Positions 1 to 7,384 of a DNA stretch of 60,999 nucleotides are shown in pieces. The notes under the pieces were generated by a model. It saw nothing but the letters and a program-made list of their open reading frames with translations. It searched no databases and had not been told where the DNA came from. Position 1 is the first letter of the stretch. Each line of letters begins with the position of its first letter. Origin of the DNA: a virus; the IMG/VR virus record IMGVR_UViG_3300045051_001011, positions 1-60,999 of that record; one strand, written 5' to 3'. The position numbers and the translations under genes were made by a program.

Positions 1-133
1 AGCCTCGCGTAAGGCAGGGCGTCGGTGATCTTGGCTACGGCCGAGACCGACGTATACATGCTTTCGATGATCGGCAGTGCCTTGGCAATACCCACCAGTG
101 TCCCGTCTCCGGTCAGCAGCTTCTGCCTGCACT
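1..133. repeat. Direct terminal repeat, left copy (contig overlap)
   Basis: These bases match 60866-60999 except that one C is missing here near base 9 (CTCGCGTAAGG here, CTCGCCGTAAGG at the right end). The repeat lies inside a coding sequence, and only the right-end version keeps the reading frame. This is what a circular or circularly permuted genome looks like when the assembly runs past its own start. I read it as an assembly overlap rather than a biological terminal repeat, although a short terminal redundancy cannot be excluded. Confidence 0.9.
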
Positions 134-755
134 GGTTGGCTGCGTTGAAGAACGGCAGGAACAAGCACTTGTCATGTACACCGGGCTGCCGGGTTTCGTG
201 CATGGGGAACACCTCGACCCTGGACTTGCCGTTGTTGGCGTACATCTTGTCAAGACCGATGATCTCGACAATGCGTTTCATCTCCGCAACCGCACGGCTT
301 GCTTCTTCTGCCTTCTGGTAGATGAAGTACAGGTGCAAGCCACCTGATTTCGAGATGAAGGCCGCGAACTTGTAGCCGAAGGCATACAACCTGCGCACAA
401 GGTCGGTGAAGTCAACACCGTACACATCGATGTCGATGACCGAAAAGAAACACACATTTCGCCGAGTTTCACCGTTCACAGTGATGTCGGTGAGCGGCGA
501 AATGGCAAGCCCTTCATCACCGTTCAAATGCGCTCGGTACTGCTCCTCAGCCAACGGCACATACGCATCCTCTTCAACGCCTTCGGGCGGTGCAGGATGG
601 TACTTGCTGTTGCTCTTGTACTGTGCCAAACCAACGAACTTGGCCTTGGTTTTGCCTTCGTCATCAGTGGTGAACGGCGGTGTATGTTTTACATAGCTCT
701 CAGTGTATCCGGTGAATATCGACCGGAATACTTCTACAATTGTTGGACCGCTCAT
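1..755 (-). CDS. Archaeo-eukaryotic-type (AEP) primase, N-terminal part; continues at the right end
   Basis: The ATG is at 755, preceded by TAAGG overlapping the stop of the upstream gene. The frame runs off the contig start and continues at 60865 down to 59867, giving about 584 residues once the one-base deletion at the contig edge is ignored. This half holds the AEP catalytic signatures: a DxD metal-binding motif (VIDIDVYG, residues about 107-113), SGGLHLY (about 137-143) matching the SxH motif, and EVFP (about 181-184) as motif III. Members of this family make primers or act as primase-polymerases. The gene is the last of the leftward replication run beginning near 58.7 kb by way of the junction. 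The AEP assignment is firm; the exact subfamily is not. Confidence 0.85.
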   Translation of the reverse strand, partial: MSGPTIVEVFRSIFTGYTESYVKHTPPFTTDDEGKTKAKFVGLAQYKSNSKYHPAPPEGVEEDAYVPLAEEQYRAHLNGDEGLAISPLTDITVNGETRRNVCFFSVIDIDVYGVDFTDLVRRLYAFGYKFAAFISKSGGLHLYFIYQKAEEASRAVAEMKRIVEIIGLDKMYANNGKSRVEVFPMHETRQPGVHDKCLFLPFFNAANQCRQKLLTGDGTLVGIAKALPIIESMYTSVSAVAKITDALPYAR

Positions 756-768
756 AGAGAGCACCGCC

Positions 769-1239
769 TTACTTGATGGTTACGACTACTGGTGACTTTT
801 CGGTATCGACCTTGGCGTCGAGCGCAACGTAAATTGAGCCGCAGATATGCAGCACTGCCATGCGTTCCTGCGCACGGTACTTGTAAGCGTCAGTAATGTC
901 ACCCAAGCGGACAAACCGGAAGCCCTTGTACGCAAGAGTTTCGACATTCGAGGCCACGTTGAACAGCGTTTTGGCGCCTTCAACTTCCTCTTCGCTGAGC
1001 TTGACGAAACGGGCAATGGTGTCGTCAATGTCCTGGAGTTGCACAGACTGTATGTCGCTGTAGAGATGCTTGTTCTCCTCGGTCAGCAAGTACACGACAT
1101 TGTCGAATACTTGTTTCTGGGTAAGCTCGCCCTTGGCGACGGCCTTCGACACACCGATGTCGCCGATGCGGTGCGCGACACGGCATAGGTGCTGGTTAAC
1201 GTACATTTTGCCGTCGATTTTCACTTTATAGTAAGCCAT
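769..1239 (-). CDS. Hypothetical protein, 156 aa
   Basis: I do not recognise this protein. It is soluble, with no membrane segment or cysteine cluster, and has mixed charge. It starts at an ATG preceded by AGCGAGGAACCAAA and ends 13 bases before the primase ATG, so the two are probably translated from one message. The SSB-like gene upstream is separated from it by a terminator hairpin at 1267-1289. Its place directly ahead of the primase suggests a replication-associated role, but that is inference from position only. Confidence 0.75.
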   Translation of the reverse strand: MAYYKVKIDGKMYVNQHLCRVAHRIGDIGVSKAVAKGELTQKQVFDNVVYLLTEENKHLYSDIQSVQLQDIDDTIARFVKLSEEEVEGAKTLFNVASNVETLAYKGFRFVRLGDITDAYKYRAQERMAVLHICGSIYVALDAKVDTEKSPVVVTIK

Positions 1240-1254
1240 TTTGGTTCCTCGCTC

Positions 1255-1289
1255 TAAACAAAATAAGGCACCCCATTGACTGGGGTGCC
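1255..1289 (-). terminator. Rho-independent terminator
   Basis: On the minus strand GGCACCCC pairs with GGGGTGCC around a 7-base loop, followed by TTATTTTG. It sits 14 bases after the stop of the SSB-like gene and would end or attenuate that transcript before the 156-aa gene. Confidence 0.8.
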
Positions 1290-1302
1290 ACGTCTGATCT
1301 GA

Positions 1303-2259
1303 TCAGAACCTGGTTCCGCCCGAGTTGTCGTCATCGTCTTCGCGGTATGACGCGGGCTGCGCCTTGCCGGGGGCGCCAATGGCCTTGGCACCATTGGCAG
1401 CCGGAGCACCCAGGAGGCCAGCGATGTCGCGTTTGCGGGCGACCATCTTGTTCTCCTGGTATTCCTTGGCAAGCTCGGCGCTGCGGCCCAGCAGATCCTT
1501 GATGGTAGCGACATCCAGGCCGCCAGCCTCTTCCTTGATGAGCTTGATCTTGCCGTCGACGTAGTCGAAATTCCGGCCAGCGATCTCGAAGGCCGGGTAC
1601 AGGTTGGTCTTGTCCCAGGTCTTGTTTTCGATGGCCTGCGAGGACACGGTCAGGCGGAGCTGGCTGGCCATTTCGCTGTTGTTCTTGATGAGCTTGGCGA
1701 GCTGGGTGTACACGCTGTTGCCGGTGGAGCGGAAAGACAGCACGGCGTCGGTGATCTCAGGGAACCGGTGGATGTAGAGCGCCACCCAATGCACGGGGCG
1801 CAGCACATGCTGGGTGCCATCTTTGGCAATAAAAGGCCGGTCAAAGATCCCATCAACAGGGATATTGTCGGCGTCTTCGGGCATCCAGTAGCCGAAAATC
1901 TTCGGCAGCTCCTTGGCGTTTTCCTTCTTGACCTCGGTTTCCTCGTAGAGCTTGAACATGCCCACGACAGTGGCATCGAACTTCAGCCCCAGGTTGAGCT
2001 TCTTGTTGCCGATAACGAAATGCTTGTACTTCGCACCCTTGATGTACTCGGGCTTGCCTTCAGCCAATTCTTTGGCCTGGGGGTCCTGGATGAGTTTGAT
2101 GAACGAGTTCTGACCGCCGGTCTCGTTCCGCATGATCTCTTCGCCGGTCTTGACGACGGCTGCGAGTTCGTTCAGTTCGTCCAGTTCGCTGGACTTGGCG
2201 GGCACTGCTGCTGCGGGCTTCTTGGCAGGCACTGCTGCCGGTTTGCTGGGAATGGCCAT
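1303..2259 (-). CDS. Putative single-stranded DNA-binding protein with acidic C-terminal tail, 318 aa
   Basis: The N-terminus is a low-complexity Ala/Pro/Lys stretch (residues about 5-22). A central globular region follows, and the protein closes with the acidic tail DDDDNSGGTRF. An acidic tail ending in Phe is the hallmark by which SSBs and T7 gp2.5-type proteins contact replication partners. The AEP primase of this phage ends in the very similar NSDGDDTRF, which supports a shared partner. I cannot see an OB-fold motif by eye, so the call rests on the tail, the size and the position between DUF1351 and primase genes. The start has TAGGAGGATC upstream. A terminator follows the gene. Confidence 0.55.
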   Translation of the reverse strand: MAIPSKPAAVPAKKPAAAVPAKSSELDELNELAAVVKTGEEIMRNETGGQNSFIKLIQDPQAKELAEGKPEYIKGAKYKHFVIGNKKLNLGLKFDATVVGMFKLYEETEVKKENAKELPKIFGYWMPEDADNIPVDGIFDRPFIAKDGTQHVLRPVHWVALYIHRFPEITDAVLSFRSTGNSVYTQLAKLIKNNSEMASQLRLTVSSQAIENKTWDKTNLYPAFEIAGRNFDYVDGKIKLIKEEAGGLDVATIKDLLGRSAELAKEYQENKMVARKRDIAGLLGAPAANGAKAIGAPGKAQPASYREDDDDNSGGTRF

Positions 2260-2268
2260 TTGATCCTC

Positions 2269-2598
2269 CTATGGCTTATCGAAAAGCCTCTTCTGGGCTT
2301 TTTCTTCTGTGGTATGAATATGCACCGACCGTGCATCAATGTGCGTGTGGGTTTCCGGTGCATTCTTGCCTTCCGCGATGGCTGCTCTGAGCAGCTCCAG
2401 TTCCTGGGCATGCCGCTGGTCAGCTCGGCGCTCTTCACGCCGACGAGCGCTATCCCGACCGGCGGAGATCAGCGCAAACGGCAACGTGACGATGGAGCAG
2501 AAAATAAAGAACGGCCAGAACAGCCCGGGGAAGCCGATGACGTTCACAAAGATGCCGACCGTCAGGGCGACACCCAACAAGGCACCGAGGACTGTCAT
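2269..2598 (-). CDS. Small membrane protein, 109 aa
   Basis: Two hydrophobic segments occupy residues about 1-22 and 25-45. A very charged Arg/Glu-rich segment (about 47-75, probably helical) and a His/Thr-containing tail follow. It overlaps the upstream DUF1351 gene by four bases (ATGA type) and ends just before the SSB-like gene, so it is co-translated with both. Function is unknown; a membrane anchor for a replication or host-interaction protein is only a guess. The pyrimidine motif variant TTTTTCTTCTG lies near its 3' end. Confidence 0.75.
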   Translation of the reverse strand: MTVLGALLGVALTVGIFVNVIGFPGLFWPFFIFCSIVTLPFALISAGRDSARRREERRADQRHAQELELLRAAIAEGKNAPETHTHIDARSVHIHTTEEKAQKRLFDKP

Positions 2599-3614
2599 TT
2601 CAGCTTCCCTCCGACCAGCTCTTCGGGCTTGACCACACGGGTGGTTATGCCGAAGTTCTTCAGCTCTTTAAAGAGCTTGGTCAAGGCGTCGCCGGCATCG
2701 ATGGGGTAGGTGATCTGGATCACCAGACTCTTGGTCTTGCCGGGGAAGTCGGTCTTCAAGTCAAGCTTGCGGGCGATCCCGGTGACCTGCTCCTCGACGG
2801 ATTCCTGATCTTCGGCGTCCGAGTCTTCTTCCTGCTCCTCGGGTTCCTGGTCTTCGTCATCGCTGGTATGCGGCGCAACGTCGACCTTGGCTGCGGCAAC
2901 CTGGGCCAAGCGCTCGATCTCGTTCTCGATCCATTCGAGAATCGACGCCACGTCCTCGCCGCGCTTCAGCTTGGCAATCTGCTCATCAACGTTGATCTCC
3001 GGCGTGTCGGCCAAAGCCTTGCGGATCAGTTTGACGCTGCCGTTGTAGGCTTTCTGCTCGGCGGCCAGGGTCTTGCACTGCAGCTCGATGTCGTCCTTGG
3101 AATCCTTCTCGCTGGCGGTCTTGTTGTAGTACTGCTGGCGGAAGACAATGGCGTCGGCATACTCGGGCTCCAGGGAGTACACGGTGACGAAGTGTTCCTT
3201 GTAGGCTTCAAAAGCCTCGGTCAACTCGTCGATGCGCTTCTGGTCTTCGGCCTTCAGGGCCTTGTCGATTTCGGCTTCGACCTCGCCGGTGATGGCCAGC
3301 AGGCCGTCCATCTTGGCGTCGAAAATGCGCTTGGGGTCATTGAAGCGTTGCTTCTTCACATCGGTCTGGATTTTGGTCAGCGACGTGCGGAGCGACACCA
3401 ATTCGGCCTTGATGATCTTGGCCTTGTCAATAGTTTCGGGCGTGAACGCCAGATCCTTGTACTTGGCGCAGACGCCTTTCAGGTAGTCTTCGACGGCCTT
3501 GAAGTTGCCATCAACTTCATAGGTCTTGACGGGGACGATGGCCAGCTCGGGCATCGCGGCTGCCGGAATGTCGTCGACAATCACGGCATCTTCAGCGTTC
3601 TTGGGTTTCGCCAT
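2595..3614 (-). CDS. DUF1351-like phage protein, 339 aa
   Basis: Residues about 35-125 have the alternating helical, Lys/Glu-rich pattern of the DUF1351 family, found in phage recombination or replication clusters next to SSB and recombinase genes. A very acidic low-complexity segment (about 250-280, runs of DDED and EEQEED) precedes a compact C-terminal domain that ends in GGKLK. It overlaps the upstream 127-aa gene by 23 bases and the membrane gene downstream by four. The biochemical role of the family is not established. The domain match is by eye. Confidence 0.6.
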   Translation of the reverse strand: MAKPKNAEDAVIVDDIPAAAMPELAIVPVKTYEVDGNFKAVEDYLKGVCAKYKDLAFTPETIDKAKIIKAELVSLRTSLTKIQTDVKKQRFNDPKRIFDAKMDGLLAITGEVEAEIDKALKAEDQKRIDELTEAFEAYKEHFVTVYSLEPEYADAIVFRQQYYNKTASEKDSKDDIELQCKTLAAEQKAYNGSVKLIRKALADTPEINVDEQIAKLKRGEDVASILEWIENEIERLAQVAAAKVDVAPHTSDDEDQEPEEQEEDSDAEDQESVEEQVTGIARKLDLKTDFPGKTKSLVIQITYPIDAGDALTKLFKELKNFGITTRVVKPEELVGGKLK

Positions 3615-3975
3615 GGGATTCTCCTTCTTTTTTCATGGCTTCAAGTGCCATGACGCGCGGCTCAACTTCTTCAATGTTTATCATCGCGCCAGCGTCTGTC
3701 GGGATCAGATGTTCAGACATAGCTTTCATGCCGTCAGTTATTGTAGCTTGCAGCCCTTCGTACTCTTTCACGCCGGTAAGCCACTTTTCGGTGTCAGCCA
3801 TCCGCTGGGCTTTCAGGCGCCGGCGGTCTTTCTTCGACATGCGCTTCTTTGGTACCAGATGTTCTATCTGGTACATGCCGCCACCGTTTTTCACGACTCG
3901 ATATTCTTCCGGATGCGCATAATGCGCAGTAAGCATCTTGTGCGCACGCTGCTGCGCTTCCTGAATCGGTGTCAT
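3592..3975 (-). CDS. Hypothetical basic protein, 127 aa
   Basis: Not recognised. A lysine/arginine cluster near residues 43-58 (KKRMSKKDRRRLKAQR) could contact nucleic acid. The rest is helical and charged. It overlaps the gene before it by four bases (ATGA) and the DUF1351 gene after it by 23, so the three are one translational unit. Confidence 0.7.
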   Translation of the reverse strand: MTPIQEAQQRAHKMLTAHYAHPEEYRVVKNGGGMYQIEHLVPKKRMSKKDRRRLKAQRMADTEKWLTGVKEYEGLQATITDGMKAMSEHLIPTDAGAMINIEEVEPRVMALEAMKKEGESHGETQER

Positions 3976-4289
3976 TTGCCCCTCGCTTTGGCCTCGCCGT
4001 TGCGCAGCTTGACGGTGCGCTCATCGAGCTGGCGCACGATGTCATCGACATCATCGCCGGTGCCGATGGTGGCGGTCAATCCGATACGGACTGTTTCGTA
4101 ATTACCGAGGTTGAACAAGCGCTCGAAATGCACTTCTTTGATCTTGGGTTCAGGCATACTATCCTCCTCGAAAAACTGTTGGCTCTGGTACTCCGCGTCT
4201 ATTTCATCATCCGTGCGCCGTTCGTAGTCTTCATCCTCTGCGGCACACCATTCTTGCGGGCTGACCTCTTCGCCGTTATATTCACTCAT
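3972..4289 (-). CDS. Hypothetical acidic protein, 105 aa
   Basis: The start at 4289 (MSEYNGEE) is chosen because GCGAGGAGCG lies just upstream; a longer in-frame extension would run through the regulatory element at 4302-4338. The first half is highly acidic (many Glu/Asp), the second half basic near the C-terminus. No known domain is visible. It is the first gene after that element and overlaps the next gene by four bases. Confidence 0.75.
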   Translation of the reverse strand: MSEYNGEEVSPQEWCAAEDEDYERRTDDEIDAEYQSQQFFEEDSMPEPKIKEVHFERLFNLGNYETVRIGLTATIGTGDDVDDIVRQLDERTVKLRNGEAKARGK

Positions 4290-4301
4290 GAAACGCTCCT
4301 C

Positions 4302-4338
4302 GCCTAATAAGCAATAGACCTGCGGTTTGCTACTATTT
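4302..4338. promoter_or_regulatory. Recurrent intercistronic element, copy A
   Basis: On the plus strand this reads TAAGCA, 17 bp, then TACTAT preceded by TGC. On the minus strand it begins with TAGTAGCAA overlapping the stop codon of the upstream nuclease gene and lies just ahead of the next start. It is one of eleven copies with the same internal spacing. Confidence 0.65.
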
Positions 4339-4902
4339 CTTGTAGAGAAGTTCGCGCACCATTTCGTGGCTCTTGGCAAACACCGGGTAGTACTCTTTGT
4401 CACGGAAAGACGCGCACCACATCTTGTGGACGGTATAGGGCGTGAACTCTTCGATGAAAAACTTGTAGATGGATAGCTGCCAGCTCACTGCGGGGCGTTT
4501 GAAGGACCGCTTCATGTCGAAGAGGTCCAGCCTCTTGCCAGGGTACTCGATGATAATGTCCACAGCCGAAGCGTACTCTTCCAAATCACTGACCAGTGTT
4601 TCGGCATGCAGGGTCACGGGCTTTTCGGTGGCGTAGCTCAGGATGGTATCGGTAAGCCACACCGCGCTCGGGTGTACGGACTCCAGCCGGCGGCCCCGGC
4701 ACTCGATCCATTTCTCGATGGCGTTGTGGATGTGCAGGCCCTCGCCGCGGGCTTCCCCGACGAATTCCTCGGGAAACTTGGTGCCCAGATGCTTGCCAAT
4801 CACGCCCGTCACACCGGACAGCTGCTTGCCACGTAGGTGGTATTCGTGCTTTGCTTCATCGAACACCACCCCGGGTGCAAGGACCAGTTTTTCTTCTGCC
4901 AT
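4333..4902 (-). CDS. PD-(D/E)XK nuclease, RecB/Cas4-like, 189 aa
   Basis: Catalytic signatures of the PD-(D/E)XK superfamily are in order: a His-containing helix (HIHNAIE, residues about 57-63), Asp115, Asp129-x-Lys131 (DMK), and QxxxY (142-146, WQLSIYKF), the motif typical of RecB/lambda-exonuclease-like enzymes. A role in resection or recombination of phage DNA fits its place upstream of the DUF1351 and SSB-like genes. I chose the second ATG (4902) because the first (4911) lies inside a promoter-like hexamer; see the site at 4909-4959. The gene ends TAG TAG inside the recurrent element. Confidence 0.75.
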   Translation of the reverse strand: MAEEKLVLAPGVVFDEAKHEYHLRGKQLSGVTGVIGKHLGTKFPEEFVGEARGEGLHIHNAIEKWIECRGRRLESVHPSAVWLTDTILSYATEKPVTLHAETLVSDLEEYASAVDIIIEYPGKRLDLFDMKRSFKRPAVSWQLSIYKFFIEEFTPYTVHKMWCASFRDKEYYPVFAKSHEMVRELLYKK

Positions 4903-4908
4903 ACCTAC

Positions 4909-4959
4909 CATCCTAAACTTGATAGACGCTAATTGTCAAGTATTATTTTATACTTGACA
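4909..4959 (-). promoter_or_regulatory. Promoter with overlapping 10-bp palindrome
   Basis: On the minus strand TTGACA (4934-4939) is followed after 18 bp by TAGGAT, seven bases ahead of the ATG at 4902. The -35 lies within a perfect inverted repeat TGTCAAGTAT/ATACTTGACA (4934-4943 and 4950-4959) around a 6-base AT loop. The palindrome also contains the stop codon of the upstream gene. It may be an operator or a hairpin; there is no clear U-tract. Confidence 0.55.
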
Positions 4960-5599
4960 GGAAGTTCATCTCACCGTTGGTCAGGCCCACAGCTTTCTGG
5001 GACCAGACACGATCACGCTCGGCAGACATGTACGGTTCCATTCTGTGGAACCCCATGTACTTATCCTGGTCGCGGTCATGGGCAGAAAAAAACTCTGTCA
5101 CGGAGATGCCAAGGTATCCGGACTTCCGGAACAGGGTCAAGGCGTTGTAGTACGTGGCACGCCAGCCCGCAGCCATGCAGATGCGGTCCATGAAGCCGAT
5201 ATTGAAGAGCAAGCTATAGTAGAAGTCAAAGCCAACCAAGCGGTGATTAGCACACCCGAGATACGCAGACTCGCGCCCCACGGCCGAGTGCAGGGCCGGC
5301 TGGTTAATCAGCGGCCAGATCGCCGAGGCATCGAACCGCTGCATACGAATGGTGTTGGCGTAGGTCAACACGAACAGTGGCTCATCCACGGTGTCGTTGG
5401 CCGCCAGCAGGGCGCGGGCACCGATGTCGCCCAGCCTTTCCACCGACATCTCGCCGGTGAGAAAGAACTGGACCAGCAGAGGCTGAACTTCGGTCAAGCC
5501 CCGTATGGCTGCCTTGTCCTTACTTGTGATCTCCCCGGGGCGGAAGCACCAGGGCTTGCAAAAATTGTCGGGGTTAACGGTCTTGGTGGTGTCGATCAT
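4943..5599 (-). CDS. Hypothetical protein, 218 aa
   Basis: I do not recognise this protein. It has a soluble mixed composition with several aromatic residues and scattered Cys (residues 14, 18 and others, no clear metal cluster). It overlaps the 62-aa gene before it by four bases. The exact pyrimidine motif TTTTTTTCTGC lies within it, read as Phe-Phe-Ser-Ala. Its stop codon sits inside the palindrome at 4934-4959, so the next gene has its own promoter. Confidence 0.75.
   Translation of the reverse strand: MIDTTKTVNPDNFCKPWCFRPGEITSKDKAAIRGLTEVQPLLVQFFLTGEMSVERLGDIGARALLAANDTVDEPLFVLTYANTIRMQRFDASAIWPLINQPALHSAVGRESAYLGCANHRLVGFDFYYSLLFNIGFMDRICMAAGWRATYYNALTLFRKSGYLGISVTEFFSAHDRDQDKYMGFHRMEPYMSAERDRVWSQKAVGLTNGEMNFLSSIK
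5082..5092 (-). repeat. Exact copy of dispersed motif TTTTTTTCTGC
   Basis: Seven A followed on the minus strand by the CTGC end; coding frame TTT TTT TCT GCC in the 218-aa gene. One of seven exact copies in the genome. Confidence 0.7.
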
Positions 5600-5784
5600 G
5601 CGTGCTCCTTTCGTGTGCCGTTCACTAATTCGATCAGCTCATCGAGCTGCTGCTTGTCTTCCGGGCAAGCTTTATCGTATGTGTCATCCGGCCCGCCTGC
5701 GTAGTCAGAGCTGTAGTACGACGCAGCAGACTGATAAAGCGACTCGGCAATTTCTACGACACGAGCCTTTTGTTTCTTAGTCAT
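5596..5784 (-). CDS. Hypothetical small protein, 62 aa
   Basis: The start at 5784 is set by AAAGGAGCACGC directly upstream and by an ATGA overlap with the preceding gene. It is a charged, probably helical protein with a Lys-rich N-terminus. Fifteen bases around its start (CATGCGTGCTCCTTT on the plus strand) recur around the start of the next gene near 5598, so the translation-initiation region has been copied. Function unknown. Confidence 0.7.
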   Translation of the reverse strand: MTKKQKARVVEIAESLYQSAASYYSSDYAGGPDDTYDKACPEDKQQLDELIELVNGTRKEHA

Positions 5785-6149
5785 GCGTGCTCCTTTGCTT
5801 GGGCTTGTGCCCATTTCATGACGGCCTCTTTGGCCATTTCGGTTGTGGTGGTTCTGTGGTGCGCAATGCCCACGAAGAAGTCGCAGTCACCAAGCACTTC
5901 TTTTTCACGGTTCGGCTTGTGGTTGGAGAACCGCACCTTGAACTGATTGCGGCGACTGCCGTTTTCGACGTAGACATACTTGGAAACCGTGCTGTGCGAC
6001 TCGTGCAGGAATACACGGAAACCGGCTTCGAGCGCCCACACGGAGAACTCGATGAACTTTGGTACCGGAAACCCGGCGCTGCGAGCGTAGTTTGCGCGTC
6101 GCATCAGGTAGTCTTTGGTGACGTATTGGTGTGCTTTCTTTTGTGGCAT
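5781..6149 (-). CDS. Hypothetical basic protein, 122 aa
   Basis: Not recognised. It is rich in Arg/Lys/His and aromatic residues with no membrane segment. It is the first gene after element B and starts at an ATG preceded by CGGAGGTTAAG. It ends in an ATGA overlap with the 62-aa gene. Its own promoter is probably within or near element B, since a terminator hairpin lies just upstream at 6203-6224. Confidence 0.7.
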   Translation of the reverse strand: MPQKKAHQYVTKDYLMRRANYARSAGFPVPKFIEFSVWALEAGFRVFLHESHSTVSKYVYVENGSRRNQFKVRFSNHKPNREKEVLGDCDFFVGIAHHRTTTTEMAKEAVMKWAQAQAKEHA

Positions 6150-6160
6150 CTTAACCTCCG

Positions 6161-6198
6161 ACTAATAGGCAATGAGATGCCCAACTGCTAACAAAATA
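6161..6198. promoter_or_regulatory. Recurrent intercistronic element, copy B
   Basis: The plus strand reads TAGGCA, 17 bp, TAACAA with the preceding TGC. It immediately follows, on the minus strand, the terminator of the 74-aa gene and precedes the 122-aa gene. Confidence 0.6.
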
Positions 6199-6224
6199 AA
6201 GAAGCCCGCCGGTAAGGGCGGGCT
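6190..6224 (-). terminator. Rho-independent terminator
   Basis: On the minus strand AGCCCGCC pairs with GGCGGGCT around a 6-base loop, followed by TCTTTATTTT. It ends the transcript of the 74-aa gene. Confidence 0.85.
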
Positions 6225-6249
6225 CTTGGGGAGGTAGACGGTCGGACGA

Positions 6250-6474
6250 TTACTCGTCGTCTTCTTCGGTGGCCTTGGCCTTCTTGGGCAGGCTGAAGCA
6301 GCCCTCGCGGTAGGCGGCCATGGCGCTGGCAATGAAGTCCTCGTCGCCGTTGAAGGCTTCGACCTGGGCGTAGATGATGCCGTAGTTGTCGGCTTCCTTC
6401 TTGGTGGCGAATTCTTCGCCGCGGTTCCGGAAGGTGGCTTCGGTTCCGACATCGGGTTTCTGATTCTTGGGCAT
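6250..6474 (-). CDS. Hypothetical small acidic protein, 74 aa
   Basis: The start at 6474 (MPKNQK) is set by ACAAGGAGCATAAC. It is acidic overall with a charged tail ending TEEDDE, and unrecognised. It forms a single-gene unit: a sigma70-like promoter lies at 6521-6549 and a strong terminator at 6203-6224, so it may be expressed separately and at high level. Confidence 0.75.
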   Translation of the reverse strand: MPKNQKPDVGTEATFRNRGEEFATKKEADNYGIIYAQVEAFNGDEDFIASAMAAYREGCFSLPKKAKATEEDDE

Positions 6475-6520
6475 GTTATGCTCCTTGTAATTGATTTCCA
6501 CTCGCTACGCGAATGGTTAA

Positions 6521-6549
6521 AATATAACATGATATTGCTTAATGCGCAA
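6521..6549 (-). promoter_or_regulatory. Sigma70-like promoter
   Basis: On the minus strand TTGCGC (6544-6549) is spaced 17 bp from TATATT (6521-6526). The predicted start is near 6514, leaving about 40 bases of leader with a good ribosome site before the ATG at 6474. Confidence 0.55.
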
Positions 6550-6552
6550 GTG

Positions 6553-6738
6553 CTATTTGAACAACTTACGCATGCTTGTGCGCAACCTTTTCCAGTAGTA
6601 AACCAGGGTTTCCACGGCAACGATGGCCGTGTTTTCTTTCTGCCTCGGCTCCGGCAGATACTTTGCCAATTCCGGCGCAGTCTCCAGGAGCTGCTTGTCA
6701 GTGCTGCAGGAATACAACACCTGTTCGCAGGCATTCAT
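6553..6738 (-). CDS. Hypothetical small protein, 61 aa
   Basis: The start at 6738 forms an ATGA overlap with the stop of the preceding 139-aa gene; a longer frame from 6810 lacks a ribosome site. It is helical and basic at the C-terminus (KRLRTSMRKLFK), unrecognised. Two variants of the dispersed pyrimidine motif fall in and just upstream of it. Confidence 0.6.
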   Translation of the reverse strand: MNACEQVLYSCSTDKQLLETAPELAKYLPEPRQKENTAIVAVETLVYYWKRLRTSMRKLFK

Positions 6739-7154
6739 GAAGTCCCGGCGAGCAGAAAAAAGACTGCGTACGGTGTCGACTGTGGGGTGTGGGGTGTGGG
6801 GTGTGCCCATGGGATATGGTGGTCGCCGAAGTTGCGTTCGTTGTAGCTACCAGCAAACTGCACTGGCAGTTTGATTTCCCAGGACGTTGACTTGTAAAAC
6901 TGCCGGTGCGCGTAGGGGTCGTCATCGCCCCACAGGAATTCCTTGAGGTGCATGTGGACACTGACGCTGGAGTGGATACTGATGTACTTTTCCCAGCCAC
7001 GGGGAATTTCTGCTGCAAGCTTGTCACCCAACAGCACCTTTTCGTCGGCAACTGCAAGCGAGACAGTATCCAGGGCCTCCGAGATCTTGGCCGCAAAGAG
7101 GTAGTTGGCTGCGGCGAACAAGATTTCCTGGCGAATGGTTTTAGTAAGCTTCAT
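6735..7154 (-). CDS. Hypothetical protein, 139 aa
   Basis: The start at 7154 (MKLTKTIRQ) follows GGGAGCGTGCG and overlaps the preceding gene by 14 bases. The first 110 residues look globular. The C-terminus is odd: three tandem copies of CACACCC (minus strand, about 6782-6806) encode a His/Pro/Thr-rich stretch followed by a hydrophobic end, which suggests repeat expansion has replaced the original C-terminus. Function unknown. Confidence 0.65.
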   Translation of the reverse strand: MKLTKTIRQEILFAAANYLFAAKISEALDTVSLAVADEKVLLGDKLAAEIPRGWEKYISIHSSVSVHMHLKEFLWGDDDPYAHRQFYKSTSWEIKLPVQFAGSYNERNFGDHHIPWAHPTPHTPQSTPYAVFFLLAGTS

Positions 7155-7374
7155 CGCACGCTCCCTTGCGATTGAGCTTTTCCAGGTGATCCTCAAACGC
7201 AGCTTCTTTGATGGCCTCGCGCTGCTCCTCGGTGAGGTCGAGGATGACGCTCTTGCCGTTTGACATCTGTTCGACGGACTGCAGGTACACGTACCCTTCG
7301 CTGTCGACGGTGTAGCTGACCTCCAGTTTCACCCGGGAAGGCCAGAGAGGTGGCGTGGCTTCGAATTCCATCAT
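7141..7374 (-). CDS. Hypothetical protein, 77 aa
   Basis: The start at 7374 follows AAGGAGAACTCC. It looks like a small alpha/beta protein with beta-strand-like residues 10-40 and a charged C-terminal helix (LTEEQREAIKEAA). It overlaps the next gene by 14 bases. Unrecognised. Confidence 0.7.
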   Translation of the reverse strand: MMEFEATPPLWPSRVKLEVSYTVDSEGYVYLQSVEQMSNGKSVILDLTEEQREAIKEAAFEDHLEKLNRKGACDEAY

Positions 7375-7384
7375 GGAGTTCTCC

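Noticed and set aside
1768-2709. 313-codon plus-strand frame opposite the SSB-like gene
   Set aside because: Antisense shadow; no plus-strand gene or promoter exists in this arm.
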